From a bacterium BMS3Abin03 (GTDB taxonomy: Bacteria; Bacteroidota; Ignavibacteria; Ignavibacteriales; Ignavibacteriaceae): 57,687 nucleotides of DNA. Shown here piece by piece: positions 1 to 8,901 of this stretch. Both the position numbers and the translations under genes were made by a program. Position 1 is the first letter of the stretch. Each line of letters begins with the position of its first letter. The notes under the pieces are model-generated. The model searched no databases and had not been told where the DNA came from. It worked only from the letters and a program-made list of their open reading frames with translations. The DNA lies in NCBI GenBank assembly GCA_002898075.1, contig BDSV01000096.1:1-57687 (forward strand), given 5' to 3'.

Positions 1-1
1 T

Positions 2-406
2 AAAATTGGCTGGGGAATGGTTATTTCAGCAATTGCTTTTCTCTTAATGGTATTTGCCTCTACGGGTTTATCTTCTGTACATAGTTTAAATGGTGGAGTT
101 TCCCCTATAACTGTTAGCCCGTTTTGGTTAATCTCTTCATACTTTACATTAACAATTGCTGAATTATTTTTAAGCCCAATGGGATTATCTTTTGTATCTA
201 AAGTAGCACCACCTAAAATGAAAGGTTTAATGATGGGCGGATGGTTTGCCTCCACTGCAATTGGTAATTATTTATCAGGTTTTATTGGCAGATTTTATCA
301 GAACTGGGAACTGTGGCAATTCTTTTTGCTGCTGGTGGTAACCTCTTTAATATCAGCAGGACTTATTCTTTTATTTCTCAAGCGGCTTAAAAAAGCTACT
401 GATTAG
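2..406 (+). CDS. POT/PTR family peptide transporter, C-terminal part
   Basis: The reading frame is open from base 2, so the gene begins before the window; only about 134 C-terminal residues are present. They contain the conserved late part of proton-dependent oligopeptide transporters: a helix with SYFTLTIAELFLSPMGLSF, the loop SKVAPPKMKGLMMGGWF, and a final hydrophobic helix ending in a basic tail. POT proteins are 12-14 helix inner-membrane symporters that import di- and tripeptides with protons. A good rho-independent terminator follows the stop. Family assignment is strong; substrate specificity cannot be judged from this fragment. Confidence 0.85.
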   Translation, partial: KIGWGMVISAIAFLLMVFASTGLSSVHSLNGGVSPITVSPFWLISSYFTLTIAELFLSPMGLSFVSKVAPPKMKGLMMGGWFASTAIGNYLSGFIGRFYQNWELWQFFLLLVVTSLISAGLILLFLKRLKKATD

Positions 407-418
407 AAACTTTATAAT

Positions 419-442
419 AGCCCGTAATAAACGGGCTTTTTT
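419..442 (+). terminator. Rho-independent terminator
   Basis: AGCCCGT and ACGGGCT form a 7-bp stem around a 5-base loop and are followed by six T. It lies 12 bases after the peptide transporter stop codon. Confidence 0.85.
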
Positions 443-510
443 ATAAGTTAAACTTTTTTCCGTTGTTATTACTCAGGCAATAAAAAAGGATGCATTTAGT
501 CTATTCATAA

Positions 511-725
511 TTACTTTGAGTGTTTTAATTCGTTTCGAAGAGCATTAAACGTTTCTCTTATTCCTTTTGCATTTTTTCGTAAAGTTTTATATCCTGCACA
601 ACAACCTTTGCTTCCCCATTCTGTGTAATGAAATAAGTTTGTCGCTGCTCATTTATTTGTTCTAGTAATTATGCAGCATTTGCTTTTAAGTAAATGATAG
701 ATTTTATCGATTCAATCAGTTTCAA
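511..725 (-). pseudogene. Decayed Phd/YefM-type antitoxin gene
   Basis: Reading the minus strand from 725 gives a peptide typical of Phd/YefM antitoxins: SIIYLKANAA, a TAA stop (669-671), then LLEQINEQRQTYFITQNGEA and KVVVQDIKLYEKMQKE. The stop sits where the family usually has Glu, so a GAA to TAA change is likely. A second stop at 558-560 ends the frame, but the next frame continues as IRETFNALRNELKHSK to a stop at 511-513, as expected after a one-base indel. No start codon remains upstream of 725 and no partner toxin is adjacent. It fills most of the otherwise empty gap between the transporter and the NFACT gene. Confidence 0.7.
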
Positions 726-841
726 TTATCAGTCCTTTTTTAGTCTATATATAGTCTTATTAACTTTATAAAGCAATGAAGATAATTGCGGAACAGTTTT
801 CTTAATTGATTTTATTGTGGAATCTTTATATTTAAAACAAT

Positions 842-2467
842 ATGATAAAGAATTATTTCTTCCTGAATAGATTTGTGATTGAAGCGAATCGGTTAATATC
901 TGATTATAAAGTAATGAATCTCTTTTCGCAGGAAAAAGATAAATTGATTATTGAATGCGAAAATAATCTCTCAACTAAATTTATAGAGTTATACGTCAAT
1001 CCCGGTCAGCCGCACATAAACATTAGAACGAGTTATACAAGAGCGAAAAAAAACAGTGTAGAATTTTTCGACACTGTTCGAAGGCAACGAATTCATTCAT
1101 TCGGAATTGCAGATGATGATCGTATAATTGAAATTAATTTAGATGATGCTTGTATTTATTTTACGGTGAGGGGAAAGTTCACTAATGTAATCACTTCTTA
1201 TTCCATTCATAAATACGAAGTATTCAAAAAAACAGATGCCGAAGTTCTCGCAAATATGATAAGAGAATTTCAATCTAAAAATTATTTAACCGGAAGTAAC
1301 TATCCCGATCTTTCAAAAATATCTAAAACAGATTTTTATAATGATATTAAGAAAACCTATCCTTTTATAAGTAATGACATCATAAAAGAATTGAAAAGAA
1401 GAGTATCGGAAGAAGAAGATAAAAGTGCTGTTCTCAAACAAATTCTAAAAGAAATTTTAAATGAAAAGATTTCTGTTTATATAAATGAACATTCCGGTGA
1501 AATACACATTGCACCGGATACGTTTGATATTTTTGAATACACGGGGAAAAAATCTTTCGATACTCTTATTGAAGCACAATCTTATTTCTTATCAAAGAAA
1601 AGATTTTTATCCGAAAAACATAGATTATTAAGAATAATTTACAAACACCTTGACAGGGAATTAAAGCGCACTGCCAACAAATTAAACAACCTAACTGCTG
1701 CTGTAAAAAGAGAAAACAAAGAAGAAAAATATCAGCAGCTCGGTAATCTTCTTTTGATAAATATTAGTAAAATAAAAAGCGGGATGGAATCCATTGAAGT
1801 TGAAAATGTGTATGCTGCAAATGAGAAAGTTATTATTAAGTTAAATCCAAAGCTGCCTGCAAAAAAGAATGTGGATTATTATTTTGACAAAGCGAAATCT
1901 GAAAAAATAAACAGGAAAAAATCGATTCAACTATTGGAACAAACAAAAAATAAATTTGATGAACTCAGAAAAACCGAAACGAAATTAAAATCAATTGAAG
2001 AAATAAATGAACTGAAAGAATTAATGAAAAAGATGAAAATTAAAGATAAAGATTACGTCGAAAGCAAAGATGATATTAAACAGAAGTTTAAACATTATAT
2101 AATTGATAATAAATTTAATGTTTACGTTGGCAAAGACAGCAAAAACAACGATTTGCTTACAACACGTTTCGCCAAACAAAATGATTACTGGTTTCATGCA
2201 AGAAGTGTTTCCGGCTCGCATGTTGTACTTCGTGTTGAAAATACAAAAGAAGCTATCCCCAAAAGTGTATTAAAGAAAGCCGCTGCATTAGCTGCCTATC
2301 ACAGTAAAGCTAAAACAGCAGGAGTTGTACCTGTTTCGTTTACTTTTAAAAAATACGTTGTAAAAAAGAAAAATATGCCCACTGGTACAGTTCATTTACT
2401 TAGAGAAGATACGTTACTTGTTAAACCGGAAATACCTAAGGGCTGTGAGTTCGTTACTGATGAATGA
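842..2467 (+). CDS. rqcH: RqcH/NFACT-family ribosome quality-control protein
   Basis: 541 residues, close to the family length of 550-590. The N-terminal NFACT-N region contains an Asp-Arg pair (D93-R94, DDDRIIEINL) at the position where bacterial RqcH carries its tRNA-binding DR motif. The middle is highly charged and probably coiled coil (residues 270-420). The C-terminal NFACT-R domain has DYWFHARSVSGSHVVLR and ends KPEIPKGCEFVTDE. RqcH binds stalled 50S subunits and recruits tRNA-Ala to add C-terminal alanine tails; older names are fibronectin-binding protein or FbpA. No clear ribosome-binding site precedes the ATG. The gene stands alone and converges with hicA. Confidence 0.85.
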   Translation: MIKNYFFLNRFVIEANRLISDYKVMNLFSQEKDKLIIECENNLSTKFIELYVNPGQPHINIRTSYTRAKKNSVEFFDTVRRQRIHSFGIADDDRIIEINLDDACIYFTVRGKFTNVITSYSIHKYEVFKKTDAEVLANMIREFQSKNYLTGSNYPDLSKISKTDFYNDIKKTYPFISNDIIKELKRRVSEEEDKSAVLKQILKEILNEKISVYINEHSGEIHIAPDTFDIFEYTGKKSFDTLIEAQSYFLSKKRFLSEKHRLLRIIYKHLDRELKRTANKLNNLTAAVKRENKEEKYQQLGNLLLINISKIKSGMESIEVENVYAANEKVIIKLNPKLPAKKNVDYYFDKAKSEKINRKKSIQLLEQTKNKFDELRKTETKLKSIEEINELKELMKKMKIKDKDYVESKDDIKQKFKHYIIDNKFNVYVGKDSKNNDLLTTRFAKQNDYWFHARSVSGSHVVLRVENTKEAIPKSVLKKAAALAAYHSKAKTAGVVPVSFTFKKYVVKKKNMPTGTVHLLREDTLLVKPEIPKGCEFVTDE

Positions 2468-2504
2468 TTCCTATTACATACACTGCGCTTACACATGTGG
2501 CAAA

Positions 2505-2747
2505 TTAAAATAGACTTTTAATTATTTCATCTTTGGATTTATTATGATGAAGAGCTACATCTTTTAGTATATTATTTAAAGTACCTATTTTTATTGGATT
2601 GTGATTTGGAATAGTAATGTGATGTTTTTTACCCTCAATCGTTGCCGTTAATCTTATATGACTGCCGGATTGCCTCGTTTGTTCATATCCTAACTTTCTA
2701 AGTTTTCTTATTATTTCCTTCCCGTTAATATCCCTTGGGATTTTCAT
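2505..2747 (-). CDS. hicA: HicA family mRNA interferase toxin
   Basis: 80 residues with the compact double-stranded-RNA-binding fold of HicA/YcfA: KIPRDINGKEIIRKLRKLGY, then the catalytic-His segment QSGSHIRL, and HHITIPNHNPIKIGTL. The His in GSH is the expected RNase residue. The start overlaps the stop of the upstream hicB by 4 bases, so the two are translationally coupled with the antitoxin first. HicA degrades mRNA when not bound by HicB. Confidence 0.88.
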   Translation of the reverse strand: MKIPRDINGKEIIRKLRKLGYEQTRQSGSHIRLTATIEGKKHHITIPNHNPIKIGTLNNILKDVALHHNKSKDEIIKSLF

Positions 2748-2956
2748 AAAGTGATAACTTCTTCTTTCTGAAACCGGAGATGAATAAGAGACGGCATATC
2801 TTTTTCATCAAAATGACATCGAACTGCTTCAATTATATTCTCTTTTAATTCGGGAACAGTTTCGCCTTCTGTAAAAATAGAATGTCCAACTGCTTTTGCT
2901 TCATATCCACCGTCTAAAGATTCCTCAACTATAAATATAATTTCTTTGTTTTTCAT
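2744..2956 (-). CDS. hicB: HicB-like antitoxin (short form)
   Basis: 70 residues. The N-terminal part (FIVEESLDGGYEAKAVGHSIFTEG) is the HicB RNase H-like fold, followed by a helix and the stretch CHFDEKDMPSLIHLRFQKEE. It lacks a C-terminal HTH or ribbon-helix-helix DNA-binding domain, as in many short HicB proteins, so autoregulation by this protein alone is uncertain. It is directly upstream of hicA with a 4-base overlap. Confidence 0.82.
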   Translation of the reverse strand: MKNKEIIFIVEESLDGGYEAKAVGHSIFTEGETVPELKENIIEAVRCHFDEKDMPSLIHLRFQKEEVITL

Positions 2957-3104
2957 AATATTCTTCCATTTTTATGATAAATATAAGATTAATGAGTTTC
3001 ATATTAAATATAAAAGATAATAAACATTAAAATTGATAAAACTTATATTTTTTTTAAACTTTGCACTCTTTGCGGCTTTGCGTGAAATAAATTCATCAAT
3101 AATT

Positions 3105-4265
3105 TTATAAGAGTTTACTTACAGAATTTAATATTTCTACAAAAACGCTCTTCCCAACTTCAATAGCCTCATCCGGTGGCAGGAATTTGGGATTGTGCAA
3201 ACTGTACTGCTCCCCTTTCGAAGTGCCGAGCCAAAACATAAAGGACGGAAACATCTGTGAAAAAAAACCAAAATCTTCACCGGTCATTTTTGCTCCGCAA
3301 TCTATAAAATTATATTGCTTCGATAATTCCTTTGAATAATGATCAAATAATTTATCATCAACGATTACCTCGGGATAGTGAGCGCCTTTTGTTATTTTGT
3401 AATCGACACCTGTTACAGTTTTAAGTTTCTTAAGAATCGCAATAAGTTTTGATAAGTATTCATCAATTAATTCACTGCTTAACCCACGAATGGAACCCTC
3501 TAATTTTGCGTAACCGGGAGCAATATTTCTCACAGTGCCGGAAACATATTTACCGATACCAAATAGTAATTTATCTTTATAATTTTTGGATAGCTCATCA
3601 TTCTCATCGAGAAATTTTCTCATAGCATTAAATGCATTCTTTCCTTTTTCAGGAAAAGCAACGTGAGAGCTTTCACCGATGAATTCGATATCAATTTCTA
3701 AAGCAGATGCAAACAAAACTCCCTTTGTCGATGCAATTGTTCCGAAAGGATATTCATCGGTTACATGCAGAGCAAAAGCATTTTTAACATTAAATTGATT
3801 GAACACCCCTGTTTTATAAAACTGCATTGCACCGCCGCCCGCTTCCTCCGCCGGTTGAAATAAAAAGAGAATATTCTGATTCGGTTTCTTCCTTAACACA
3901 TTTTCTAAAAATGAATAAAGAATAGAAGTGTGCACATCGTGTCCGCAGGCATGCATAAAATCATTTGTGGATTTGAAATCAATTTCATTCTCTTCTTTGA
4001 TTGGAAGCGCATCAATATCTGCACGAAAAAGAATGAAAGGATCATCATTCACTTTATATTCGAATAAAACGCCTGTGGGAAAGGGTGTGTGGATTATTAA
4101 TTTATCGCTTCCCGGCAATGCTTTTACGCCGCTGATAATTAGCTCGGTAGTTTTGAACTCGATAAAAGCTAACTCGGGATTTTGATGCAGCTTGTGGCGA
4201 AGTTGTGATGGAGTTAAAGAATTCAAAATTTGTTCAGTTTCTTTTATTGATAAGATTAACAACAA
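3105..4265 (-). CDS. M20-family amidohydrolase (N-acyl-amino-acid/hippurate type)
   Basis: 386 residues, normal for M20D metallopeptidases. Metal-binding motifs are visible: HACGHDVHTS, QPAEEAGGGAM with the catalytic Glu pair, the internal lid domain, and late TGEDFGFFS and SLHNPKFLPPDEAI. Such enzymes hydrolyse N-acyl or peptide amide bonds in the cytoplasm. The ATG lies inside the 3' end of the upstream RhuM-Fic gene (32-base overlap) and there is no later Met near the N terminus, so this start is the only reasonable one. A role in DAP deacetylation is conceivable because the nearby lysine pathway uses N-acetyl intermediates (dapH), but the two are not in one operon. Confidence 0.82.
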   Translation of the reverse strand: MLLILSIKETEQILNSLTPSQLRHKLHQNPELAFIEFKTTELIISGVKALPGSDKLIIHTPFPTGVLFEYKVNDDPFILFRADIDALPIKEENEIDFKSTNDFMHACGHDVHTSILYSFLENVLRKKPNQNILFLFQPAEEAGGGAMQFYKTGVFNQFNVKNAFALHVTDEYPFGTIASTKGVLFASALEIDIEFIGESSHVAFPEKGKNAFNAMRKFLDENDELSKNYKDKLLFGIGKYVSGTVRNIAPGYAKLEGSIRGLSSELIDEYLSKLIAILKKLKTVTGVDYKITKGAHYPEVIVDDKLFDHYSKELSKQYNFIDCGAKMTGEDFGFFSQMFPSFMFWLGTSKGEQYSLHNPKFLPPDEAIEVGKSVFVEILNSVSKLL

Positions 4266-5235
4266 CTTTTACTATTATATCTTTTTCTTTTGGATTACTT
4301 TCTGCAATGAGCAGGCATAGTGCAACGAGAGCATTATCTGCAATCCTTTTTCTTCCGTCTTTCGTGTAAAGATAATTATTCATTTCAAGAAACCATAAAA
4401 ACAAAGCTGCTGCAATACGTTTATTGCCATCCACAAAAGAATGATTCTTTATTGTAAAGTATAAAAGATGAGCTGCCTTTTCTTCTAAACTTGGGTACAA
4501 TTCTTTTTTACCAAATGTTTGATAAATTGCTCCAATTGTTCCTCTGAAAGATTTATCTTTTTCTCTCCCAAATAAATTCGAACCGCCAAATTTCTCTTTC
4601 ATTTTTCTAATAACTTTTTTAGCTGACTCATAAGATATTTTGAATAAGAGTTCTTTATTAGTACTCGATATTCTTAAACTTCTCTTATCGAAACGGTCTA
4701 ATATATCTAATGCATAAGTATAATCCTTCACAACTTTTAATATTCCGGCAAATTCATCCTGCTTTAATCGATATGATTCCACCACATTTGAAAATATATC
4801 GAGCGTTTTTTCCAGTTCTTTTATTCGATCTGTCTGCTCTTTTAATTTTTTCTCGTTGAGAGCATAACCTTTTATCAAATAATCTTTCAGTATTTTGTTT
4901 GCCCAAATTCGGAATTGAGTACCCCTTTTCGATTTTACACGATAGCCAACTGAGATTATTACATCAAGGTTATAGTGCTCGATTTCCCGGGTCACGGTTC
5001 GCTTTCCCTCTTTTTGAACTTGTCGGAATTTCCGACAAGTTAAAGCTTGTTGAAGTTCTCCCTCTAAATACACGTTTTTAATATGTTCAAGTATAGTTGT
5101 TCTGGCTTTTTTGAATAGTGTTGCTATTTGAATAATTGTTAACCAAACAGTCTCTTCCTTTAATTTTACATTAATTTCAGTATCACCCTCTGGTGATTTA
5201 TAGAGAATTATTTCGCCTTTGGATTTCGTCATCAT
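4234..5235 (-). CDS. RhuM-Fic/Doc fusion protein
   Basis: 333 residues. Residues 1-145 resemble the Virulence RhuM family (KGEIILYKSPEGDTEINVKL, NLDVIISVGYRVKSKRGTQF, RIWANKILKDYLIKGYALNE). A linker helix leads to a C-terminal Fic/Doc fold with the motif HSFVDGNKRIAA (H265 to R273), a good match to HPFxDGNKR. Fic enzymes transfer AMP or other phosphate groups to target proteins; Doc phosphorylates EF-Tu. It sits among hicAB and a BrnA-like gene, which suggests a toxin/defence cluster. No separate Phd-type antitoxin is adjacent; the decayed Phd copy lies 3.7 kb away. Confidence 0.82.
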   Translation of the reverse strand: MMTKSKGEIILYKSPEGDTEINVKLKEETVWLTIIQIATLFKKARTTILEHIKNVYLEGELQQALTCRKFRQVQKEGKRTVTREIEHYNLDVIISVGYRVKSKRGTQFRIWANKILKDYLIKGYALNEKKLKEQTDRIKELEKTLDIFSNVVESYRLKQDEFAGILKVVKDYTYALDILDRFDKRSLRISSTNKELLFKISYESAKKVIRKMKEKFGGSNLFGREKDKSFRGTIGAIYQTFGKKELYPSLEEKAAHLLYFTIKNHSFVDGNKRIAAALFLWFLEMNNYLYTKDGRKRIADNALVALCLLIAESNPKEKDIIVKVVVNLINKRN

Positions 5236-5336
5236 TTTTATTTTAGTAAATGATTTTATGAAAAGCTGTTCCCTGAATTTAGTAGAATGTTAATTGCATG
5301 AAATCGGATTGCACGGAACAAAATAAATAATTAGTA

Positions 5337-5645
5337 TTATGTGTTTTTTTTCTGAGCTTCTACAAATGCTTTTAAAACAGCATTCATAAATGTTTGATAT
5401 CCCTTACCTTTTGATTTGCTTTTAAACCATTCTAAAACATCCTTATCTACTCTTAAGGATATTGCTTTTTTCTTTTCGGGCATAACTATTTTTGCATTCT
5501 TAAACCATTCCTTATCAAGTTCAGGTATTTCTGATGTATCTATTTGTTTATCAGATAATTCATCGAACTTTTTCCAATTGGTCTTGGATTTGGTTAATAT
5601 TTGTTCTTCTTGGTAACGAACGATATTCTTCTTCTTCTTCTTCAT
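5337..5645 (-). CDS. BrnA-like antitoxin without its BrnT partner
   Basis: 102 residues. The tail (KKKAISLRVDKDVLEWFKSK, GKGYQTFMNAVLKAFVEAQ) is the ribbon-helix-helix region of BrnA-type antitoxins, and the front half has the usual DxSEIPELDKEWF-like segment. In type II BrnTA modules brnT normally lies just upstream; here the upstream 156 bases hold no toxin frame. It is therefore an orphan antitoxin or regulator, possibly left after toxin loss. The start codon is followed by a run of lysines, and the exact start could be slightly later. Confidence 0.75.
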   Translation of the reverse strand: MKKKKKNIVRYQEEQILTKSKTNWKKFDELSDKQIDTSEIPELDKEWFKNAKIVMPEKKKAISLRVDKDVLEWFKSKSKGKGYQTFMNAVLKAFVEAQKKNT

Positions 5646-5741
5646 AAAAGTATAACTCTTTTATCAATTACTCACAATGATCAGTAGTTTTTATAAACCG
5701 TTAAAACGGTTAACTCGAAATATTTTTTGTTATCCATATAC

Positions 5742-5759
5742 CCACAGTTGAAACTGTGG
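5742..5759. repeat. TTGAAA-centred palindrome
   Basis: CCACAGTTGAAACTGTGG is a palindrome with loop-like centre GA. Equivalent palindromes with different arms but the same TTGAAA/TTTCAA centre occur at 10803-10822 and 30215-30234. Confidence 0.7.
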
Positions 5760-5801
5760 TCTGCTTAAAATCCGACAACACAATTAAAACCTTCAATGAA
5801 G

Positions 5802-6995
5802 TTACTTTACCCAATAATCATGGCAAACTTTAACTGCTTCGTCCAGCAAATCTCTTTCAACAAGAATGGAGATTCTAAATGATGTTGTACCGACACCGTA
5901 ATATTCAATGTTATTATCACGCAAAAGTTTTAAAGTTTCAAGTAACACAGTGTTGCTGAGGCTGAATCCTTCACCGATTATTGACAAAGTGGAAAAACTT
6001 TCGTTTAAATAAATATTATCTTTTAATTTATTGTTTAGCGTATCACGTACATCTTCCCAATTGTACACATTACTTTTTGAAATTATGAATGAGCTTTTAT
6101 ATCCTGCATCTTTACCCAGGGCGGAATACTGAAATTCCTTCATAGGAATTTGATTTTCCTCGAGAATTTGAGCTGCCATTTCTATTTTTGAAGGATCGTT
6201 AATTATCACTCTTGCAATATCAGTTTCGTAAACAACTGCACGTACACCTGATGATTCTTTATTCGATACTTCCTTTATAATTGTTTCTTTCCCGGGATTA
6301 AAAGCACTCCTTGCGTGAAGTGTAATTTTTGCTTCCTTCGCATATTGCACAGCTTGAGCGTTAAGAACTTTTGCACCTGCTTCGCTCATCTCTTGTATTT
6401 GCTGGTATGATAATTCAGGTAAATGTTTGGCGCCTTTAATCATATTCGGGTCGGTAGTGTAAACGCCATCAACATCGGAATAAATTTCGCAACGCTCAGC
6501 ATTTAAAGCAGCAGCAAGAGCAACTGCAGAAGTATCGGAACCGCCTCTGCCTAAAGTTGTTATATCACGTTTGTAGCTTACTCCCTGAAATCCACCGATC
6601 ACAACCACCTGCCCTTTTGCTATTTCATCCTGCACACGAAACGGACGTACTTCTATAACTCTCGCATCGTTGTGCCGATCATTTGTAATAATTCCTGCTT
6701 GCGAACCGGTAAGTGAAATTGCTTTTATACCCAGATCATTTAAAGCAATGCAGAGAAGCGACATAGTTGTGCGCTCGCCCGTACTGAGAAGCATGTCCAT
6801 TTCTCTTTTATCCGGATTGGGTGAAATTGATTTGGCAAGTTCGATAAGAGAGTTTGTTGTTTTTCCCATTGCCGAAACCACAGCAACAACATCATAACCT
6901 TTGTTTTTAACGGCAGCTACCATCTCAGCAACTTTTTTCAGCATATCTAAATCAGCAACACTGCTGCCGCCATATTTCTGAACGATAATTGCCAA
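5802..6995 (-). CDS. lysC: Aspartate kinase
   Basis: 397 residues, the size of monofunctional aspartokinase. The N terminus [18 protein letters not shown] is the nucleotide-binding KxGGSS motif. [30 protein letters not shown] and [12 protein letters not shown] are substrate and ATP motifs. The C-terminal third holds two ACT domains for feedback control by amino acids. It catalyses ATP-dependent phosphorylation of aspartate, the first step towards lysine, threonine and methionine. The start directly abuts the dapH stop, so it is the last gene of the dapA-dapB-dapH-lysC series. Confidence 0.95.
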   Translation of the reverse strand: MAIIVQKYGGSSVADLDMLKKVAEMVAAVKNKGYDVVAVVSAMGKTTNSLIELAKSISPNPDKREMDMLLSTGERTTMSLLCIALNDLGIKAISLTGSQAGIITNDRHNDARVIEVRPFRVQDEIAKGQVVVIGGFQGVSYKRDITTLGRGGSDTSAVALAAALNAERCEIYSDVDGVYTTDPNMIKGAKHLPELSYQQIQEMSEAGAKVLNAQAVQYAKEAKITLHARSAFNPGKETIIKEVSNKESSGVRAVVYETDIARVIINDPSKIEMAAQILEENQIPMKEFQYSALGKDAGYKSSFIISKSNVYNWEDVRDTLNNKLKDNIYLNESFSTLSIIGEGFSLSNTVLLETLKLLRDNNIEYYGVGTTSFRISILVERDLLDEAVKVCHDYWVK

Positions 6996-7694
6996 TTATA
7001 ATTTCCTCAATTCTTCCATCAACTGGGTTTTGCTTTTTGTTTTATCATCTACTTTTTTTATCGGTTTTGCAGGAACGCCAGCCATAACTGTAAGAGGTTC
7101 TACATCATTAATTACAACAGAACCTGCGGCTACCACTGAACCCTTTCCCACGCGAACACCTTCAAGAATAACAACGTTTGCTCCGAGCAGCACATCGTCT
7201 TCAATTATTACAGGTTTAGCACTTGGCGGTTCAATTACTCCCGCTAAAACTGTTCCCGCACCGATATGACAATTTTTCCCTACAATCGCTCTGCCGCCTA
7301 CAACTACGTTCATATCGATCATCGTCTTTTCGCCGATGACCGCTCCGATATTCAAAACGGCGCCCATCATTATCACACAATTATCGCCAATCTCAACCAT
7401 GTCGCGAATAATGGCTCCGGGTTCGATGCGGCAGTTATATTTTGTAAGATCAGCCATTGGAATTGCAGAGTTACGGCGGTCCACTTCTATTTTATGTTTT
7501 GTTATGTACTGTTTATTCTGATTATAAAAATCTGCGAATTCAGAATATTCGCAAAACAGAATTCCTGATTTATCATAGCCGTAAAAATCCAATTTTCTAA
7601 AATTAATTTTTCCCAGCTCTCCCTGCAGATAAACTTTTGCAGGAGTTTTTTTCTCTGCCTCCGATATTTTTCTGATTATTTCATGTGAATCCAT
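6996..7694 (-). CDS. dapH: Tetrahydrodipicolinate N-acetyltransferase
   Basis: 232 residues. A short N-terminal domain (residues 1-85) is followed by a left-handed beta-helix made of hexapeptide repeats ([20 protein letters not shown] onwards) and a tail [12 protein letters not shown] typical of acyltransferases. The N-terminal domain and the IEPGAIIRD start of the helix are typical of DapH. It acetylates tetrahydrodipicolinate in the acetylase branch of the DAP pathway. The neighbours lysC, dapB and dapA support this over a generic hexapeptide transferase. Confidence 0.9.
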   Translation of the reverse strand: MDSHEIIRKISEAEKKTPAKVYLQGELGKINFRKLDFYGYDKSGILFCEYSEFADFYNQNKQYITKHKIEVDRRNSAIPMADLTKYNCRIEPGAIIRDMVEIGDNCVIMMGAVLNIGAVIGEKTMIDMNVVVGGRAIVGKNCHIGAGTVLAGVIEPPSAKPVIIEDDVLLGANVVILEGVRVGKGSVVAAGSVVINDVEPLTVMAGVPAKPIKKVDDKTKSKTQLMEELRKL

Positions 7695-7769
7695 TTTATT
7701 CTTTCCATTAAGTATTTTTATTTTGCTTAATTATCAAACTCAGTTAAGATAATTGAAGAATTCATGAAA

Positions 7770-8250
7770 ATAACAAAATACAAGCATCAAATAACAAATA
7801 ATGTTCAATTTCAAATATTCAAATTCCAAAAAAGTTTTATTTAGATTTTTCAACGATAGAAGAAAATATTTTCTTCAACTCATTGGCTTCTTGTATCAAT
7901 CATTTTAATTCATCTTCATTTTCCAAATGATTTGTTTCCAGAATTAACCTCAACCAGTATTTACTTTCTTTTGCTTCTTTTCTGCTTATTTTGATTCTCA
8001 TAATAAAATCCTTTTTAATCAATGCTTCGTTTGCTTCTCTATAATTTGCACCAACAGAACCTGAAGCTTTTATCAATTGCTTTCCATCTTCAAAGTTTGC
8101 TGTAGATTTTGGTAAAGTTTTTATAAAATTCCTCACATCCTTAGCAAAAATAAATGTCCTTTCTTCAAGGTCATATTTAGGTTTGGAATTTTGAATATTG
8201 GTCATTGAGATTTATTTGTTTTTTGAAATTTGATATTTGATCATTTATTA
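7770..8250. mobile_element. Putative IVP (four-helix-bundle) insertion element
   Basis: The four-helix-bundle gene is bounded by distinctive A/T-rich ends. The left end (about 7783-7840) contains CAAATAACAAATAATGTTCA; the right end (about 8204-8245) contains ATTGAGATTTATTTGTTTTT. Both ends recur, joined together with no gene between, at 10083-10200. The element interrupts the dapB-dapH spacing of the lysine operon. No transposase is present, so mobility would need help in trans. Boundaries are approximate. Confidence 0.5.
7837..8205 (-). pseudogene. Four-helix-bundle (23S rRNA IVP-like) protein, premature stop
   Basis: From 8205 the frame encodes 101 residues (FIFAKDVRNFIKTLPKSTAN, ASGSVGANYREANEALIKKD, ESKYWLRLILETNHLENEDE) typical of the S23/IVP family of about 120-residue four-helix-bundle proteins. 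A TGA at 7900-7902 stops it, yet the same frame continues as LIQEANELKKIFSSIVEKSK to a TAA at 7837, which is the normal family C terminus. The last helix is therefore lost unless the stop is read through. The family was first found in intervening sequences of 23S rRNA genes; the function is not established. Confidence 0.75.
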
Positions 8251-8891
8251 AAAACAACATCTGTAAAGGAATAAAAACCTTTTTTCTTTTTCAAAGCAAA
8301 CTGTGCTGAGAGCAAAATTCCTTCAGCAAAAGTTCTGCGCGATAGTGCGCGATGCGAAATTGACAGGACTTCACCTAATCCTCCAAATATTACTGTATGA
8401 TCACCCGGTACATTTCCCAATCGCAATGATGAAGTGTTAATCTCTTTCCCCTCAAACAATTTTTGTATCATCTTAGCCGTTCCCGATGGTTTATCTTTTT
8501 TGAATCTATGATGCGTTTCTTAAATTTCAACATCATAACCGGTTAAAATATTTTTAGCAGTTTCAGTAAGTTTTAGAAGAACCTGAATTCCGAGAGAAAA
8601 GTTGTAACTCTGCACAATTGGGAATTGCTTCGAATATTTTTTCAGCAAACTAAAGTTATCTTCCGTTAACCCGGTAGTTGCAATAATAAAAGGAACATTA
8701 AATTCACGGGCGTAGCTTATGCTCGTATCAAATACTTCGGGAAGAGAACAATCGATTAATAAATCAGGTTCTTGATTTTTCCATTCACCGTCAACATCAT
8801 AAGTAAAAACGAGGTTATGTTTTTTTTCATTAAAAAGATTAACCACTTCGGTTCCCAATCTTCCCGAGGCACCAATTACACCATACTCCAT
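8241..8891 (-). pseudogene. dapB: 4-hydroxy-tetrahydrodipicolinate reductase with an in-frame stop
   Basis: The frame from 8891 spans 217 codons, about the length of compact DapB proteins, and is broken by one TAA at 8520-8522. Before the stop: the NAD(P)-binding start YGVIGASGRLG, then IDCSLPEVFDTS, IIATTGLT and SYNFSLGIQVLLKL, ending GYDVEI. After it, in the same frame: ETHHRFKKDKPSGTA (catalytic His and substrate-binding motif), then NVPGDHTVIFGG and LSISHRALSRRTFAEG. Everything else is intact, so this is a very recent nonsense change or a sequencing/assembly error. A downstream ATG (8471) could give only a non-catalytic tail. It lies 10 bases after dapA. Confidence 0.88.
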
Positions 8892-8901
8892 TTCTTATCC
8901 T

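Noticed and set aside
5646-5801. Remnant of a BrnT toxin upstream of the BrnA-like gene
   Set aside because: Translations in all frames of this stretch do not resemble the BrnT C terminus convincingly.
669-8522. Stop-codon reassignment to explain three in-frame stops
   Set aside because: The interrupted genes use both TAA and TGA, and both codons end many intact genes in the window, so recoding of the genetic code is not supported.
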